Positions 54,983 through 64,000 of a stretch of DNA of 64,000 nt are shown piece by piece. Position numbers and translations under genes: made by a program. The first letter of the stretch is position 1; the number at the start of each line of letters is the position of its first letter. Source of the stretch: Scytonematopsis contorta HA4267-MV1. Lineage in GTDB: Bacteria; Cyanobacteriota; Cyanobacteriia; Cyanobacteriales; Nostocaceae. The notes beneath the pieces were generated by a model. That model searched no databases, was not told the origin of the DNA, and saw only the letters and a list, made by a program, of their open reading frames with translations. Where the stretch lies: NCBI GenBank assembly GCA_019359035.1, contig JAHHIC010000033.1, positions 62,001 through 126,000 of the forward strand. Direction: 5' to 3'.

Positions 54983-57013
54983 CTAAATTTTAACCAAAGG
55001 AGCACTGAACCTATACGGGTAAGATTTGGCTCCAGTCTCCAAAGAATTTACAACCAAACCCAAAACATGAGCATTATGTTGAGATAGCTGTTCAAGACTT
55101 TCATTCACAGAGTTTTTATAGCTTGTATTAGGGCGAATAACAAACAAAACATTACTAATAACAGTAGCCATTAAAGCCGTTTCACTAGTTAAACCTACGG
55201 GAGCGCTATCAATAATAACGTAATCATAATTACCAGCCAACTCAACATCTGCTAATGTTTTTTCAAAGCGTCCCCTTCTCACCCATTCGACAATTTTGCC
55301 TTGATTGGATATAGCTGGTAGCAAATCAAGATTTGGATGTATTACCTGCAGGTTATTAACGTTCGATTGTTTAGTGTAACCGAGACTGCGGCTTAGTTCT
55401 GCTTGCCGGAAATCTCCATCTACTACCAGCACCCGAAAACCTAAATCTACTAGGGCACAAGCTAGTCCTATACTAACAGTTGTTTTCCCTTCAGAAGCAG
55501 CAGCACTCGTAACTAATAAACGACGATTTTCAAGAGGTTGTAAACTGACAGCCGATGCCAATCGTTGAAACTCAACCTCTGTTTCATTACCCCAATCCAA
55601 TTTAGTTTTCCAAGGCTTAAGTTTGGGAATACCAACCACAATAGGAAATTTGAAAGCCTGTAAATCTTTGGGACTCAATAGTGGGTTGCGACTTTCTAGC
55701 AACAAAATAAGAGCAATGCTACCAATAACTGATGCCATTAAGGCATTAATCACCATGAAAGACAACTTGGGACTGATTGGCTTAGAGTCAACTTGTGGTC
55801 CATCTAATAACTGTACGTTGGGATATGCATCAAAAGCATTAATGTTATACTGCTGCACTTGAGCTACCAAACCTTTGTAAACACCCTCTGTAACCTCAAC
55901 TTGTCGCTGAAGTTCTTGAATTTGTGCTTGACTTCCAGGTAAAGATTGTAGAGTTGCATTAAGTGAGGCAATTTGTTTATCAAGTAACTGTGCCTGTTTT
56001 TGTTGGGCAATACCATCGCTTTCCGCTAAAATCATTTGTTGAATTAAAAGAGCACGTCCTTGAGCTTGACCAGATACGCCTGTATCAACTTTACCTTCAC
56101 CCTGAGTCGCTTGTACAACATACTGCTGAAGTTGACGCTGCAACTGTTCGCGCTGGGTGAGTAAACTGCGAACTTGTGGATGTTCATCAGTAAAATTTGC
56201 GCGTTTCTGTACTAAAGAAGCATCTACTTCCGACAGTTTAGTGCGTATAAACTGAAAGTTTTGATTTTCACCTAAACCCAAAGAATTTATTGCCTCCTTC
56301 GGTGCAAGCGAAAGGCGTGTTGATAAAGCCTTAGCTCGATTCACACTTGCCTGAGATTGAGCCAAGGCTTGAGCTCTAGCACTTATGAGAGCGTTCATCG
56401 TTGTGACAATACCTTTAGTTTGTTCTTCAGTATTGACCTGTCCGCTGGACTGCTTAAATCTTGTCAATCTCAGTTGTGCTTGGCTTAATGCTTGCTTGGC
56501 TTTATCTAGTTCTTGCTGACTAAATTTTTGTCGTGCTTGACTATTAGTTTGTCGTAGTTCATTCAAACGATTTTCGTATGCTTGTATTAAAATTAAAGAC
56601 CGCTGACGTGCTATTTCTGGGCTAGAGCCATTCACCGCTAAGGAAATAATTGTAGACTGTTCTTGTGGTGCAACTTTAAATAAACCTTTATAGTTAGAAA
56701 GCCTGTTAAATTTTTCTTTCTCTGGGTCAGAAGCTAACACTTTCTCCATTAAGACATCACTGGTTAAAATCGATGCTTGCACTTTTAAGGGGTTAACTTG
56801 GTCGGAAAAACTAGGATTAGAATTTCTCAGAGAACCAAGAGTGCCCAAACTGGCATCAAGATTGGTGGTTTGAGCGGGCAGAATCATTTGTGTGTTGGCT
56901 GTCCAAACTTTAGCTACAGATGCATAAGAGTAGTATGCGGCTGCTAACAAAATAGCATTTAAGCATAACAACCATGAACAATGCCTAGCCGTAATTGCAA
57001 AGATTCTATTCAT
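54983..57013 (-). CDS. Wzc/BY-kinase-like exopolysaccharide chain-length protein
   Basis: The 676-residue protein has TM1 (14-33), a long periplasmic coiled-coil region (about 150-390) with Wzz features, TM2 (417-440) and a cytosolic kinase-like domain. The latter has Walker A SAAASEGKTT (503-512), Walker A' VLVVDGDFR (528-536) and Walker B YVIIDSAP (598-605). It would control polymer length during capsule or exopolysaccharide export. The C-terminal tail has only two tyrosines (KSYPYRF, about 665 and 667), short of the usual cluster, so tyrosine autophosphorylation may be weak. Neighbours: O-antigen ligase/polymerase (divergent) and a glycosyltransferase further on. Confidence 0.92.
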   Translation of the reverse strand: MNRIFAITARHCSWLLCLNAILLAAAYYSYASVAKVWTANTQMILPAQTTNLDASLGTLGSLRNSNPSFSDQVNPLKVQASILTSDVLMEKVLASDPEKEKFNRLSNYKGLFKVAPQEQSTIISLAVNGSSPEIARQRSLILIQAYENRLNELRQTNSQARQKFSQQELDKAKQALSQAQLRLTRFKQSSGQVNTEEQTKGIVTTMNALISARAQALAQSQASVNRAKALSTRLSLAPKEAINSLGLGENQNFQFIRTKLSEVDASLVQKRANFTDEHPQVRSLLTQREQLQRQLQQYVVQATQGEGKVDTGVSGQAQGRALLIQQMILAESDGIAQQKQAQLLDKQIASLNATLQSLPGSQAQIQELQRQVEVTEGVYKGLVAQVQQYNINAFDAYPNVQLLDGPQVDSKPISPKLSFMVINALMASVIGSIALILLLESRNPLLSPKDLQAFKFPIVVGIPKLKPWKTKLDWGNETEVEFQRLASAVSLQPLENRRLLVTSAAASEGKTTVSIGLACALVDLGFRVLVVDGDFRQAELSRSLGYTKQSNVNNLQVIHPNLDLLPAISNQGKIVEWVRRGRFEKTLADVELAGNYDYVIIDSAPVGLTSETALMATVISNVLFVIRPNTSYKNSVNESLEQLSQHNAHVLGLVVNSLETGAKSYPYRFSAPLVKI

Positions 57014-57251
57014 AAAATTTATACCAAAATTATTCCTAAAGATTACTGTGAATGATTAATAAATATAACTTTTGGTGGAGGCGAAAGTGAATTAGCAAAT
57101 GTTTTACTTTTCCAGGTAATTTTTAGTGGCTAAAGTTTACCTGCACTTAAGTATACATATTATAGATATTTTATAACATTTAGAAAAAAATACACTACGT
57201 TTAGAGGTAGTTTACACAGTAAATCTTAATTCTACATAATAAGTGAATTTT

Positions 57252-57282
57252 ACCTTGGCTTCCTTGGATTCTTGGCGGTTCG
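57252..57282. repeat. Left arm of an inverted repeat flanking the O-antigen ligase gene
   Basis: ACCTTGGCTTCC...CTTGGCGGTTCG pairs with 58603-58630 (GAACCGCCAAGAAGCCAAGGTA) apart from a 9-bp insertion. The arms bracket the coding region exactly, the right arm starting at the stop codon. Confidence 0.55.
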
Positions 57283-57303
57283 TCCCATTCCTAATTTAAT
57301 GAC

Positions 57304-58605
57304 ATGTTAAGTATTACTTCCAGCAAAACGAATTCTAAATCCTTAATTTTTAAACTAGACGATTTGTCATCTACCGAACGGATTATTTATTGGGCGATAA
57401 TTCTCACCCCTGTTTGGTGGTTGTTAGGTATACAGCCTTTGTTTTACCCAGCGGTTGCGATTGCTTTGCTGATAAAAAATTTTGATATTGATAAGGTAAT
57501 TCAAGGTTTGCTACCAGGATGCGTATGGGCTTGGTTAGCTATGTCGGTAGCAATGTTTTGGACTGCGGTGCTTGGTCTTGATGAAATGGGTTGGCCGATA
57601 CAAGAAACTTTAGCAGCAGGAGTGACCTTCATTAAAAGCTACTTCTTTATCTTTGCTTGTTTGGCCCTACCATTTTGGAGTCGATTACGGGTAAATGTAA
57701 TTACTCGTGCAGTTGTTTGGCTGACAATAGGGTATTTAATCACTACCTGTATTCAGATGCTTTTGCTTGTAGTTGGAATTCGTAATGCAGTTTTAACACC
57801 TTTACTAGCACGCTTAATTCCTGGGGATAAATCTAGTTTGCTAATAGTCCTTGCAAGCGTACAACCGTTCTTTGGTATCCCTTTACCAAGAACAGTACTT
57901 TATACACCAGACCCTCCAATTTTAGGGATTTGTGCTGTGTTAAGTTTCTTTATTTGTCTGGGTGAAACAAATCCTCGTTTACGTACTTGGGCTTTAATTG
58001 GTTCTTTATGTGCAATGCTTGTAAGTTTTAGTCGTTTAGCTTGGATATGCTTGCCTTTAGGACTTTTAATAATAGCCTGCTTGCAAAGTTCCTTGATGCG
58101 TCAGGTGTATCTTTGGTTGGCTGCGTTGACATTTTCAATATGCTCATTTAAAGGACTAAATGTTGGTGAATTGTTGAATAAACCGCTAGAGGTTTTTAAT
58201 CAAGCTCGCGCTAGTTCATCTGCTGACCGCTCATTGGTTGTGAGCAAAACTATTGAAGCTTGGCAAGAAAAACCTTGGTTAGGCTGGGGAGTTATCAGAG
58301 GTACGGCTAGATTATACGAAAATGTTCATATTACTCTTGGCTCTTTTTCAACCTACGCTGCTGTACTTTATTTAAACGGAGTTGTGGGTTTTATTGTGTT
58401 TTTATTGGCATTGCTACTAACACTATTCTTTTTCTATCCGGAGGCAGTTAATGGTAATGCTTTTTGTAAGAGAGCGTTTGCCTGTTTGATTATATTATAT
58501 GTACAAATAAATGCTACTCCTTTAAGTTGGATGGCTGTTTTTCTGTGGTTTTTCTTTCTTTGGTTGGGTGCGGTTATGCAAGAAGTACAGGAAAATAATT
58601 TATGA
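57304..58605 (+). CDS. O-antigen ligase/polymerase family membrane protein
   Basis: The 433-residue protein has about ten membrane helices and the Wzy-C/O-antigen ligase region around FSRLAWICLPLGLLIIAC, then a periplasmic loop with ARASSSADRSLVVSKTIEAW, KPWLGWGVIRG and the conserved His in NVHITLG. Such enzymes join or polymerise lipid-linked glycan chains. Divergent from the Wzc-like gene, with a 290-bp AT-rich gap, so the pair probably serves one exopolysaccharide. Resembles HpsL/EpsE-type polymerases only in general layout. Confidence 0.87.
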   Translation: MLSITSSKTNSKSLIFKLDDLSSTERIIYWAIILTPVWWLLGIQPLFYPAVAIALLIKNFDIDKVIQGLLPGCVWAWLAMSVAMFWTAVLGLDEMGWPIQETLAAGVTFIKSYFFIFACLALPFWSRLRVNVITRAVVWLTIGYLITTCIQMLLLVVGIRNAVLTPLLARLIPGDKSSLLIVLASVQPFFGIPLPRTVLYTPDPPILGICAVLSFFICLGETNPRLRTWALIGSLCAMLVSFSRLAWICLPLGLLIIACLQSSLMRQVYLWLAALTFSICSFKGLNVGELLNKPLEVFNQARASSSADRSLVVSKTIEAWQEKPWLGWGVIRGTARLYENVHITLGSFSTYAAVLYLNGVVGFIVFLLALLLTLFFFYPEAVNGNAFCKRAFACLIILYVQINATPLSWMAVFLWFFFLWLGAVMQEVQENNL

Positions 58606-58939
58606 ACCGCCAAGAAGCCAAGGTAGCCAAGAAAAGAAAGAGTATGCTCTGAATTAAAAAATTGTGTTTAGTTTAAGCAATTATCCAATTTATTCCTATT
58701 TTCGATTGCGACAGGGTAAATTAATTGTAGGAATATCGCGCACATCCTCAACAGAAACTCGCGTCGGTTCTCCAATCTCTATCTACTCATCCGAGGGATA
58801 ATCATTATTATTTTATAGAATTCATAGGCATTTGAGGGTTGTATTTTTAGATTATCGTCAATAAATTTAAATTAATAAACCTTATATAGCAAAATTTTGA
58901 GAGATTTTTGATAATAATAATCTCTATATTTGCAAAAAT

Positions 58940-59147
58940 TTTCTATTCGGATTTGATGCAATCGTCGGAAACCCACCGTTTGCAGGAAAAAACACAACAA
59001 TTAATGCTCACGCACCTGGTTATCAAGATTGGTTAAAAGAAGGTTAAACCTATTCGTGATACTCAAAAACGAGATGCTCTACGTATTCGGTGGCAATATG
59101 CCGAAAAAAGACCAGGTTTAGTAAATGCGATCGCACCCCTAAACCGC
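58940..59147 (+). pseudogene. Remnant of a type IIG-like DNA methyltransferase (catalytic motif region)
   Basis: Frame 1 (58940-59043) reads LFGFDAIVGNPPFAGKNTT then INAHAPGYQDWLKEG and stops. NPPF is catalytic motif IV of N6-adenine methyltransferases. The next frame, open from about 59041 into the neighbouring gene, reads KPIRDTQKRDALRIRWQYAE, RPGLVNAIAPLNRVLVVARV. The jump between the two corresponds to loss of a large central part of an Eco57I/PglX-type protein. The catalytic motif is separated from the rest, so the enzyme cannot be active. Gap 58606-58939 is AT-rich, with a short repeat at its start. Confidence 0.75.
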
Positions 59148-60827
59148 GTGTTAGTAGTTGCAAGAGTCGGTCAACATGGTTCATTTACATTTTTACCAAC
59201 AGGAATGGTTTATTCTGAACAACTCGTTGTTATCGCTATTCCCAGCAACTCAGCATTTTGCACCCTCCAATCGCGCATCCACGAAATATGGGCAAGATTT
59301 TTCGGCTCATCCATGAAAGACGACCTTCGTTACACCCCCAGCGACTGCTTTGAAACCTTCCCCTTCCCCGAAAACTGGGAAACCAACCCCACTTTAGAAG
59401 CCGTAGGTAAAGAATACGAAGAATACCGCGCCGAATTAATGGTTCGCAACAACCAAGGACTAACAGACACCTATAACCGCTTCCACGACCCAGATGAACG
59501 CGACCCAAATATCCTAAAACTACGAGAACTCCATACCAAAATGGATAGAGCCGTACTCGATGCTTACGGCTGGCACAATATCTCCACACAATACGATTTT
59601 TTACTAGACTACGAAGAAGAGCCAGGAGAAAATACCAGCCGTTCTGAGTTTGAATCAAAAAGAAATATAATAACTGAGATTCTAGAGCAAAGCACTGCTG
59701 ATTTAAGCAATGAAGCTAAAATATGTGCTAAAAAGTTATTAAAAGAATTATTTCCTCGATTGGTCGAGGTCGAATTAAGTAATCGTGATTGGTCAGATTG
59801 GGAACAAACATGGACTAAGAAAAAACATATAGCATCTACACGGTATTTTAAAAGATATTTTGCATATGGCATCCCCGAAGATGATATTTCAGACGAAAGC
59901 TTAGCAGTATTTTTTAACCAGTTAAACATAGAAAACGCATCTAACATCAGTAATGAAATTGTAAAAATTACAAGAGATGCTTCCTGTATAGACACATTTA
60001 TTACTGAAAGTTATAGAAAACTTGACGGATTGTCATCTTCAGCTTCCTTCAAACTAGCTCTTGCTTTGGCTAAAATGGGAGATTATTTTTCTAAATCTGA
60101 TACACTTTATTCTCTTGATACTCCTTTTATTAAAACAGGAATCTTAATTAGTCATTTAATTGAAAAATTTGATGCATCAGATAACAAGGTTAAATTATCT
60201 AAACAAATTATTCAGACAGCCAATCCTGTTTATTTTGCGATTGAATGCTTTAAATGGATATATGCAAGTACGCAAGATGACGAACAAGAAGATAGCTTCG
60301 ATTTATCCTCTAAGCCTAAGACAATAACTTTTGCAAAAGAAAATTTATTTTCTGAATCTGAGATAAGAAACCTTGCAGAAGTAGTCATTAATAGAATTGA
60401 AGATATAACTAAAGAAAAAGTTATTTATAATGAATATCCTGAACGCGCTCGTGAGATAATTACTTTTTGGGCATGTTGGTCTTCAAAAGAAAAAACCAAT
60501 AACTATTTAAAAATTGTTTTTGATAAATCTCCTCATAGTTCAGTTGATTTCCTTAAGTGTTACATCCCCACAGCTTTGTCTACGCTTATGAGAACATTTT
60601 ATCCTACAAGTTTACCGTTAAAAAATAATCTTGACAAAGATACTTATAACCAAATTACTTCTGTAGTTGACCCCGAATTACTGATAAAGCATCTCAGAAA
60701 AATATATGGTGAAAAATTAGATTCACCAACATTTGACAGACAAAATGAAAATCAATCATTAGAAGAATTAGCAGCATGTCAATTTGTATATATCCATAAT
60801 AAAATTTTAGCAGACCCTACAAACTAA
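59148..60827 (+). pseudogene. Chimera: C-terminus of type IIG-like methyltransferase joined to C-terminus of KAP NTPase
   Basis: The open frame codes 559 residues. The first ~165 (LVVARVGQHGSF, SYSPSDCFETFPFPENW-like, DAYGWHNI, FLLDYEEEPG) are the specificity/C-terminal part of an Eco57I-type restriction-modification enzyme. From about residue 168 on (IITEILEQ, LFPRLVEVELSNRDW, YFKRYFAYGIPEDDISD) the sequence is the C-terminal region of a KAP P-loop ATPase, without its Walker motifs. The junction lies near 59640. No catalytic part of either parent survives, so I call a decayed defence locus, though the frame is intact and might be expressed. A MITE-like element follows 6 bp after the stop. 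Confidence 0.75.
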
Positions 60828-60832
60828 AAGGA

Positions 60833-60967
60833 CATTTATAAAATAATGATTAAGCTCTAGAAACCCTATTATTATTCCTCTTTTAGAGGACTTTAGCTTT
60901 TAGACAGCGATTTTAATCGCTGGCTTGTAGCATAAATTAAGCTTTATATTTTATTTATAAACACCAT
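60833..60967 (+). mobile_element. MITE-like element, third full copy
   Basis: Near-identical to 20147-20292: inner hairpins TCCTCTTTTAGAGGA and CAGCGATTTTAATCGCTG, end TTTATAAACACCATCTA against a degraded left end GGACATTTATAAAATAATG. The second hairpin differs from the other copies on both arms (GCGATT against GGGAAT), which keeps pairing. The remainder of the gap to 61401 is AT-rich; a degenerate GTGGGTAGGCATCC repeat lies near 61155-61183. Confidence 0.75.
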
Positions 60968-61401
60968 CTAATAGCAATTGCTTGACACCTACAGAAAAAG
61001 AATTAGAAATTTTTATTTTCGTATTGCGTAGCCTCTAATCTACTAATGCAACTACTACAACTATTAATAACTTACCTCAAATCCCTAGTTTTTAATCTGA
61101 TGCTTATAGCGTTTCCCAATCGAGTAAGGTATATACTAAATTAGTAAAGTATTGTGGGTAGGCATCCCGAACCGCCCTTGTGTACATCACCAGAGTAAAA
61201 ATTGCTATAAACATTTTACGTTCCTACAAACTCGGTAAATTGACTACAATATAAATAGAAAACCACTATTTGCAACAAAAAAATATGTTGCAATAAATGT
61301 GAGTATTACTGATAACAAATATTTGGAATGCAATAACCATTGATTATGCCATATTAATTGATATATTCTTAATACTGTAGTGATATTAATGGGTGCTTTG
61401 C

Positions 61402-62223
61402 GTGGAATTCGATAATACCTGTAAGCTGCTTGCTGAAAAATATCCGAGTGATTTTATTCGTTGGTTGCTTGGAGTTGAAACGCAACAAATCGAGATATTA
61501 AAAACAGAATTGACATTAGAACCAATTCGTGCAGATTCTGTTACTTTTTTGCAGACAAATAATCAAATACTCCACCTAGAGTTTCAGACATTAGCTAAAT
61601 CCAAACCACCAATTCCCTTCCGAATGCTCGACTATTCGGTGCGCTTGAAGCGTCAATACAATTGTCCTGTTACCCAAATAGTAATTTTCTTGCAGGAAAC
61701 TACTGATGAAATCGCGTTTACCGAAGAATACCGCGACGCGACAACAGTACACCAATACAGAGCAATACGGTTGTGGGAACAGGATTCAGCGTTATTTCTA
61801 GAAAATAAAGCGTTGTTACCACTAGCACCTTTAACACGTACTGATTCCCCCAGGACATTGTTGGCACAGATTGGAGAACGTGTTGCTAGAATTGCAGATA
61901 GGGATGAGAGGCAAAATATCGCCTCCTGTGCTGATATTTTAGCTGGTTTAAGGTTCGAGAAAGATTTAATTCGTCAATTTTTAAGGGAGGATATGATGCA
62001 GGAGTCAGTAACTTATCAAGATATTTTAAGCAAAGGAAAGCAACAAGAGGCATTATCGCTAGTAACACGGCAACTTAATCGCCGTTTGGGTAATATTGAT
62101 GACACCCTAGTTGACCGTCTGCGTGGGTTATCAGTTGAAGAGTTGGAAGCATTGGGTGAGGCATTACTTGATTTCACTTCGGTTGCTGATTTAACTAATT
62201 GGTTCTCAGAGGGTTTGACGTAA
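61402..62223 (+). CDS. Rpn-family (PD-(D/E)XK) protein with DUF4351 tail
   Basis: About 273 residues from GTG 61402, giving the family start (M)EFDNTCKLLAEKYPSDF; a GTG three codons upstream is also open. Candidate catalytic residues are D45 (RADSVTFL) and E60-x-Q62 (LEFQ). A central helical part with MMQESVTYQDIL is followed by DUF4351 (QLNRRLGNI..EALLDFTSVADLTNWF). Related to, but clearly different in the N-terminal half from, the protein at 7146-8024. Multicopy family, probably DNA-acting; role inferred. Confidence 0.85.
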   Translation: MEFDNTCKLLAEKYPSDFIRWLLGVETQQIEILKTELTLEPIRADSVTFLQTNNQILHLEFQTLAKSKPPIPFRMLDYSVRLKRQYNCPVTQIVIFLQETTDEIAFTEEYRDATTVHQYRAIRLWEQDSALFLENKALLPLAPLTRTDSPRTLLAQIGERVARIADRDERQNIASCADILAGLRFEKDLIRQFLREDMMQESVTYQDILSKGKQQEALSLVTRQLNRRLGNIDDTLVDRLRGLSVEELEALGEALLDFTSVADLTNWFSEGLT

Positions 62224-62285
62224 ATAAATGGTAGAGATTTAATGTCAATCACCAAGTTAATTGTACAAAACAACCCTACCTATTC

Positions 62286-62440
62286 CAATACTGCGAAGGT
62301 TTTGCTCGAAAATACGAAAACTCGTAGGTTGGGTTGAGGAACGTATCCCTTCAGGACGCTTCGCAATACTGCTCGGTTAAGAGTATTTGTAGGTTGGGTT
62401 GAGGCTTTGCGTTCGCGTAGCGTGCCCATAAAGGCATAAC
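62286..62440 (+). repeat. Dispersed repeats downstream of the second Rpn-family gene
   Basis: 62286-62345 matches the repeat at 8055-8101 (GGTTTTGCTCGAAAATACGA and following). A second GTAGGTTGGGTTGAGG copy lies at about 62390-62405 with the motif GCGTTCGCGTAGCGTGCC. The remaining gap to 62811 holds no recognisable gene. Confidence 0.7.
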
Positions 62441-62811
62441 CCAAAAAATCCTTATCTCCCATAGGTAAATCTTTAACTAAATAATTGTGATTTTGATGTA
62501 GATTCCTGGATAAAGTACCACAATGAGGACTTTGGGGCACTTTTATCCTTTTTACTTACTGATAAAATCAGGGTATAACCTTCTTGTATATTGGATTATA
62601 CTATTATCTCAGGTAAATTTAAGAGTTGAGTCATTATCCTTTTCATGATTGATTTTTATTAAAATTGATGAAAAATATATTATTTTAGCACACTTACGCA
62701 AGAGCCTCTTTAGCTTAGATTTGGACGATGACTTTTTTACATTACCATGCGATAGTCACACTTACCTTTACCTACAAGACAAACTCTCCAAAGTGGGGGG
62801 AGAGTGAAACA

Positions 62812-63966
62812 CTACGCGACAGGTATATTTAATAGTTTTAAGTATTTTTCAACGCTATTGTCCAGAGAAAATTGTTGTAACCAACTTGATTCGACTCTTT
62901 TTGTGTTACCTGATAAGACGCTGTTGATTGCTTCTGCAATTGCAATTTGGTCACCAACAGGAGTTAGCAAACCATATTTACCATCAGCCAAAATTTCAGA
63001 TGGACCGCTTTCGCAGTTTGTGGATACCACTGGAGTTCCCACAGCCATTGCTTCTACAAGTACATTTCCGAAACCTTCCCAACCTGAAGACAATACTAAT
63101 ACAGCAGCACGTGCCATGTAAGCATATGGATTTTGTACAAAATCTAGTAATGCAACTTCTTCTTTTAAACCCAACTCATCTATTAAAGCTTCTAGTCGAG
63201 CTTGTTCTGGACCACATCCTAAAATTGCTAATCGAGCAGGACGAATTTTTCGTACCTGTGCAAAAGCGCGGATAAGGGTGGGATAATCTTTTTGTGGGTA
63301 TAATCTTCCCACTCCCAAAATCACTGGTATTTCAGAAGATTGAAACCAAGGGTGTTGTACAGGCTCTTTAGCTTGTGCGAATAATTCAGAATCGACTATA
63401 GGATTGTAAATTACTTGAATACGTTCTCTTGGTATACCCGTGATGTTTGCTAAGTCTTTGGCTACACCCTGGGAAACAGCAACAATACCATCAGCCCAAG
63501 GATAGAAAAGACGTGCTGCTAGGGGTGTTAAGCGTACTGAAGTTTGGGCTATGCGTTGCGCTTCTTGAGAAAGAGTATTATGCTCGGATACTATTATTCT
63601 TGTAGAGACTCCAGACAAACGTTTTGCCCAAAGAGCAATTTCGCAGGGGTAGTGTAGCGCAGCCAAAAGGTTTTTAGGGTGTTCTTTTTGCAAATATTGA
63701 ATTAATTTGGGAAGGCTGCTTGGCATCCATTCCGCTTCTAAATTGATTATTCTAATTCCAGATGGTACTTGTTGCATATAGACACCTTTTGCTCTAGCAA
63801 GTACCAAGTCTACTTTTAGTCCCTTTTTGATAAAGCCACGAGCTAAGTTGAGCATTACTCGCTCAGCACCACCCTCATAAAGTCCCCGTAGAAAAAGCGC
63901 AACATCAGGTGATGATTGAGGGATTATAGTTTCTTTTTTTGTTATATTAAATCTTGATAACGTCAT
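62812..63966 (-). CDS. Glycosyltransferase family 4 protein
   Basis: The 384-residue protein has a GT-B fold with the N-terminal GGAERVMLNLARGF segment and IIVSEHN. The C-terminal GT4 signature runs VILGVGRLYPQKDYPTLIRAF, SGWEGFGNVLVEAMAVGTPVVST and CESGPSEIL. It transfers a sugar from a nucleotide donor, probably onto an exopolysaccharide or lipid-linked intermediate at the cytosolic side of the membrane. Position near Wzc-like and ligase genes fits a polysaccharide cluster. Donor and acceptor unknown. Confidence 0.94.
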   Translation of the reverse strand: MTLSRFNITKKETIIPQSSPDVALFLRGLYEGGAERVMLNLARGFIKKGLKVDLVLARAKGVYMQQVPSGIRIINLEAEWMPSSLPKLIQYLQKEHPKNLLAALHYPCEIALWAKRLSGVSTRIIVSEHNTLSQEAQRIAQTSVRLTPLAARLFYPWADGIVAVSQGVAKDLANITGIPRERIQVIYNPIVDSELFAQAKEPVQHPWFQSSEIPVILGVGRLYPQKDYPTLIRAFAQVRKIRPARLAILGCGPEQARLEALIDELGLKEEVALLDFVQNPYAYMARAAVLVLSSGWEGFGNVLVEAMAVGTPVVSTNCESGPSEILADGKYGLLTPVGDQIAIAEAINSVLSGNTKRVESSWLQQFSLDNSVEKYLKLLNIPVA

Positions 63967-64000
63967 ATTTTTTTGAGTTTTTTGACTTTTATTTACGCAA

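Noticed and set aside
59236-59658. Minus-strand frame of 140 codons opposite the methyltransferase tail
   Set aside because: The plus-strand frame has clear family motifs; the minus frame has biased, motif-free composition.
1-64000. tRNA, rRNA or known riboswitch
   Set aside because: None recognised by eye on either strand; a covariance-model scan would be decisive.

Overview
The window looks like the chromosome of a filamentous, multicellular-type cyanobacterium (Nostocales-like). The signs are a purD-nblS pair (nblS is the phycobilisome-degradation sensor kinase), a CpcD-type phycobilisome linker domain, a PRC-barrel/DUF2382 protein like the akinete marker AvaK, a hemagglutinin-type secreted protein, a PEP-CTERM protein, Uma2 and Rpn-family nucleases, AAA-like/vMAP proteins and a few GCGATCGC (HIP1) sites. 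Intergenic DNA is AT-rich and crowded with short tandem and dispersed palindromic repeats typical of this group. No rRNA, tRNA or CRISPR array was seen.

Layout. 1-2.4 kb: minus-strand operon for a Tat-exported molybdenum aldehyde/xanthine oxidoreductase (PaoABC-like), Mo subunit cut by the window edge. 2.4-3.0 kb: heptamer array and a 24-copy 11-bp array. 3.0-8.0 kb: PEP-CTERM protein, hemagglutinin-type secreted protein, glutathione transferase gene scrap, Rpn-family protein. 8.3-16.4 kb: minus-strand run of an amidohydrolase, an unknown protein and a 1921-residue kinase/NTPase/GAF/AAA-like protein. 16.8-24.8 kb: small DUF6887/DUF6888-like pair, a fused YcaO cyclodehydratase without partners, two adjoining MITE-like elements, an HTH-containing unknown, an AAA-like protein, a glutathione transferase and a small HTH protein. 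25-32.4 kb: accessory genes, including two Uma2 nucleases and an AAA ATPase followed by an HNH nuclease relic.

32.7-41.4 kb is more core-like: nblS, purD, a sugar-nucleotide epimerase, an OmpR-type regulator and sensor kinase separated by an opposing gene, and a lipoprotein-type methyltransferase. 41.7-54.7 kb is a long plus-strand series that reads as a stress/envelope block: P-type ATPase, glucose-dehydrogenase-like SDR, two unknown proteins, AvaK-like protein, small lipoprotein, a 172-residue unknown, a mechanosensitive-channel-like protein, and a small protein joining an HMA-like domain to a CpcD linker domain. 55-64 kb holds exopolysaccharide genes (Wzc-like protein, O-antigen ligase/polymerase, glycosyltransferase), a second Rpn-family gene, and a wrecked defence locus in which the tail of a type IIG-like methyltransferase is fused in frame to the tail of a KAP NTPase.

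Most interesting items: the HMA-CpcD fusion, the methyltransferase/KAP chimera, the orphan YcaO protein, the 1921-residue signalling protein with an AAA-like C terminus, and the 11-bp array that seems to have grown out of the end of a MITE-like element. Function calls rest on motif recognition by eye; no database search was possible.
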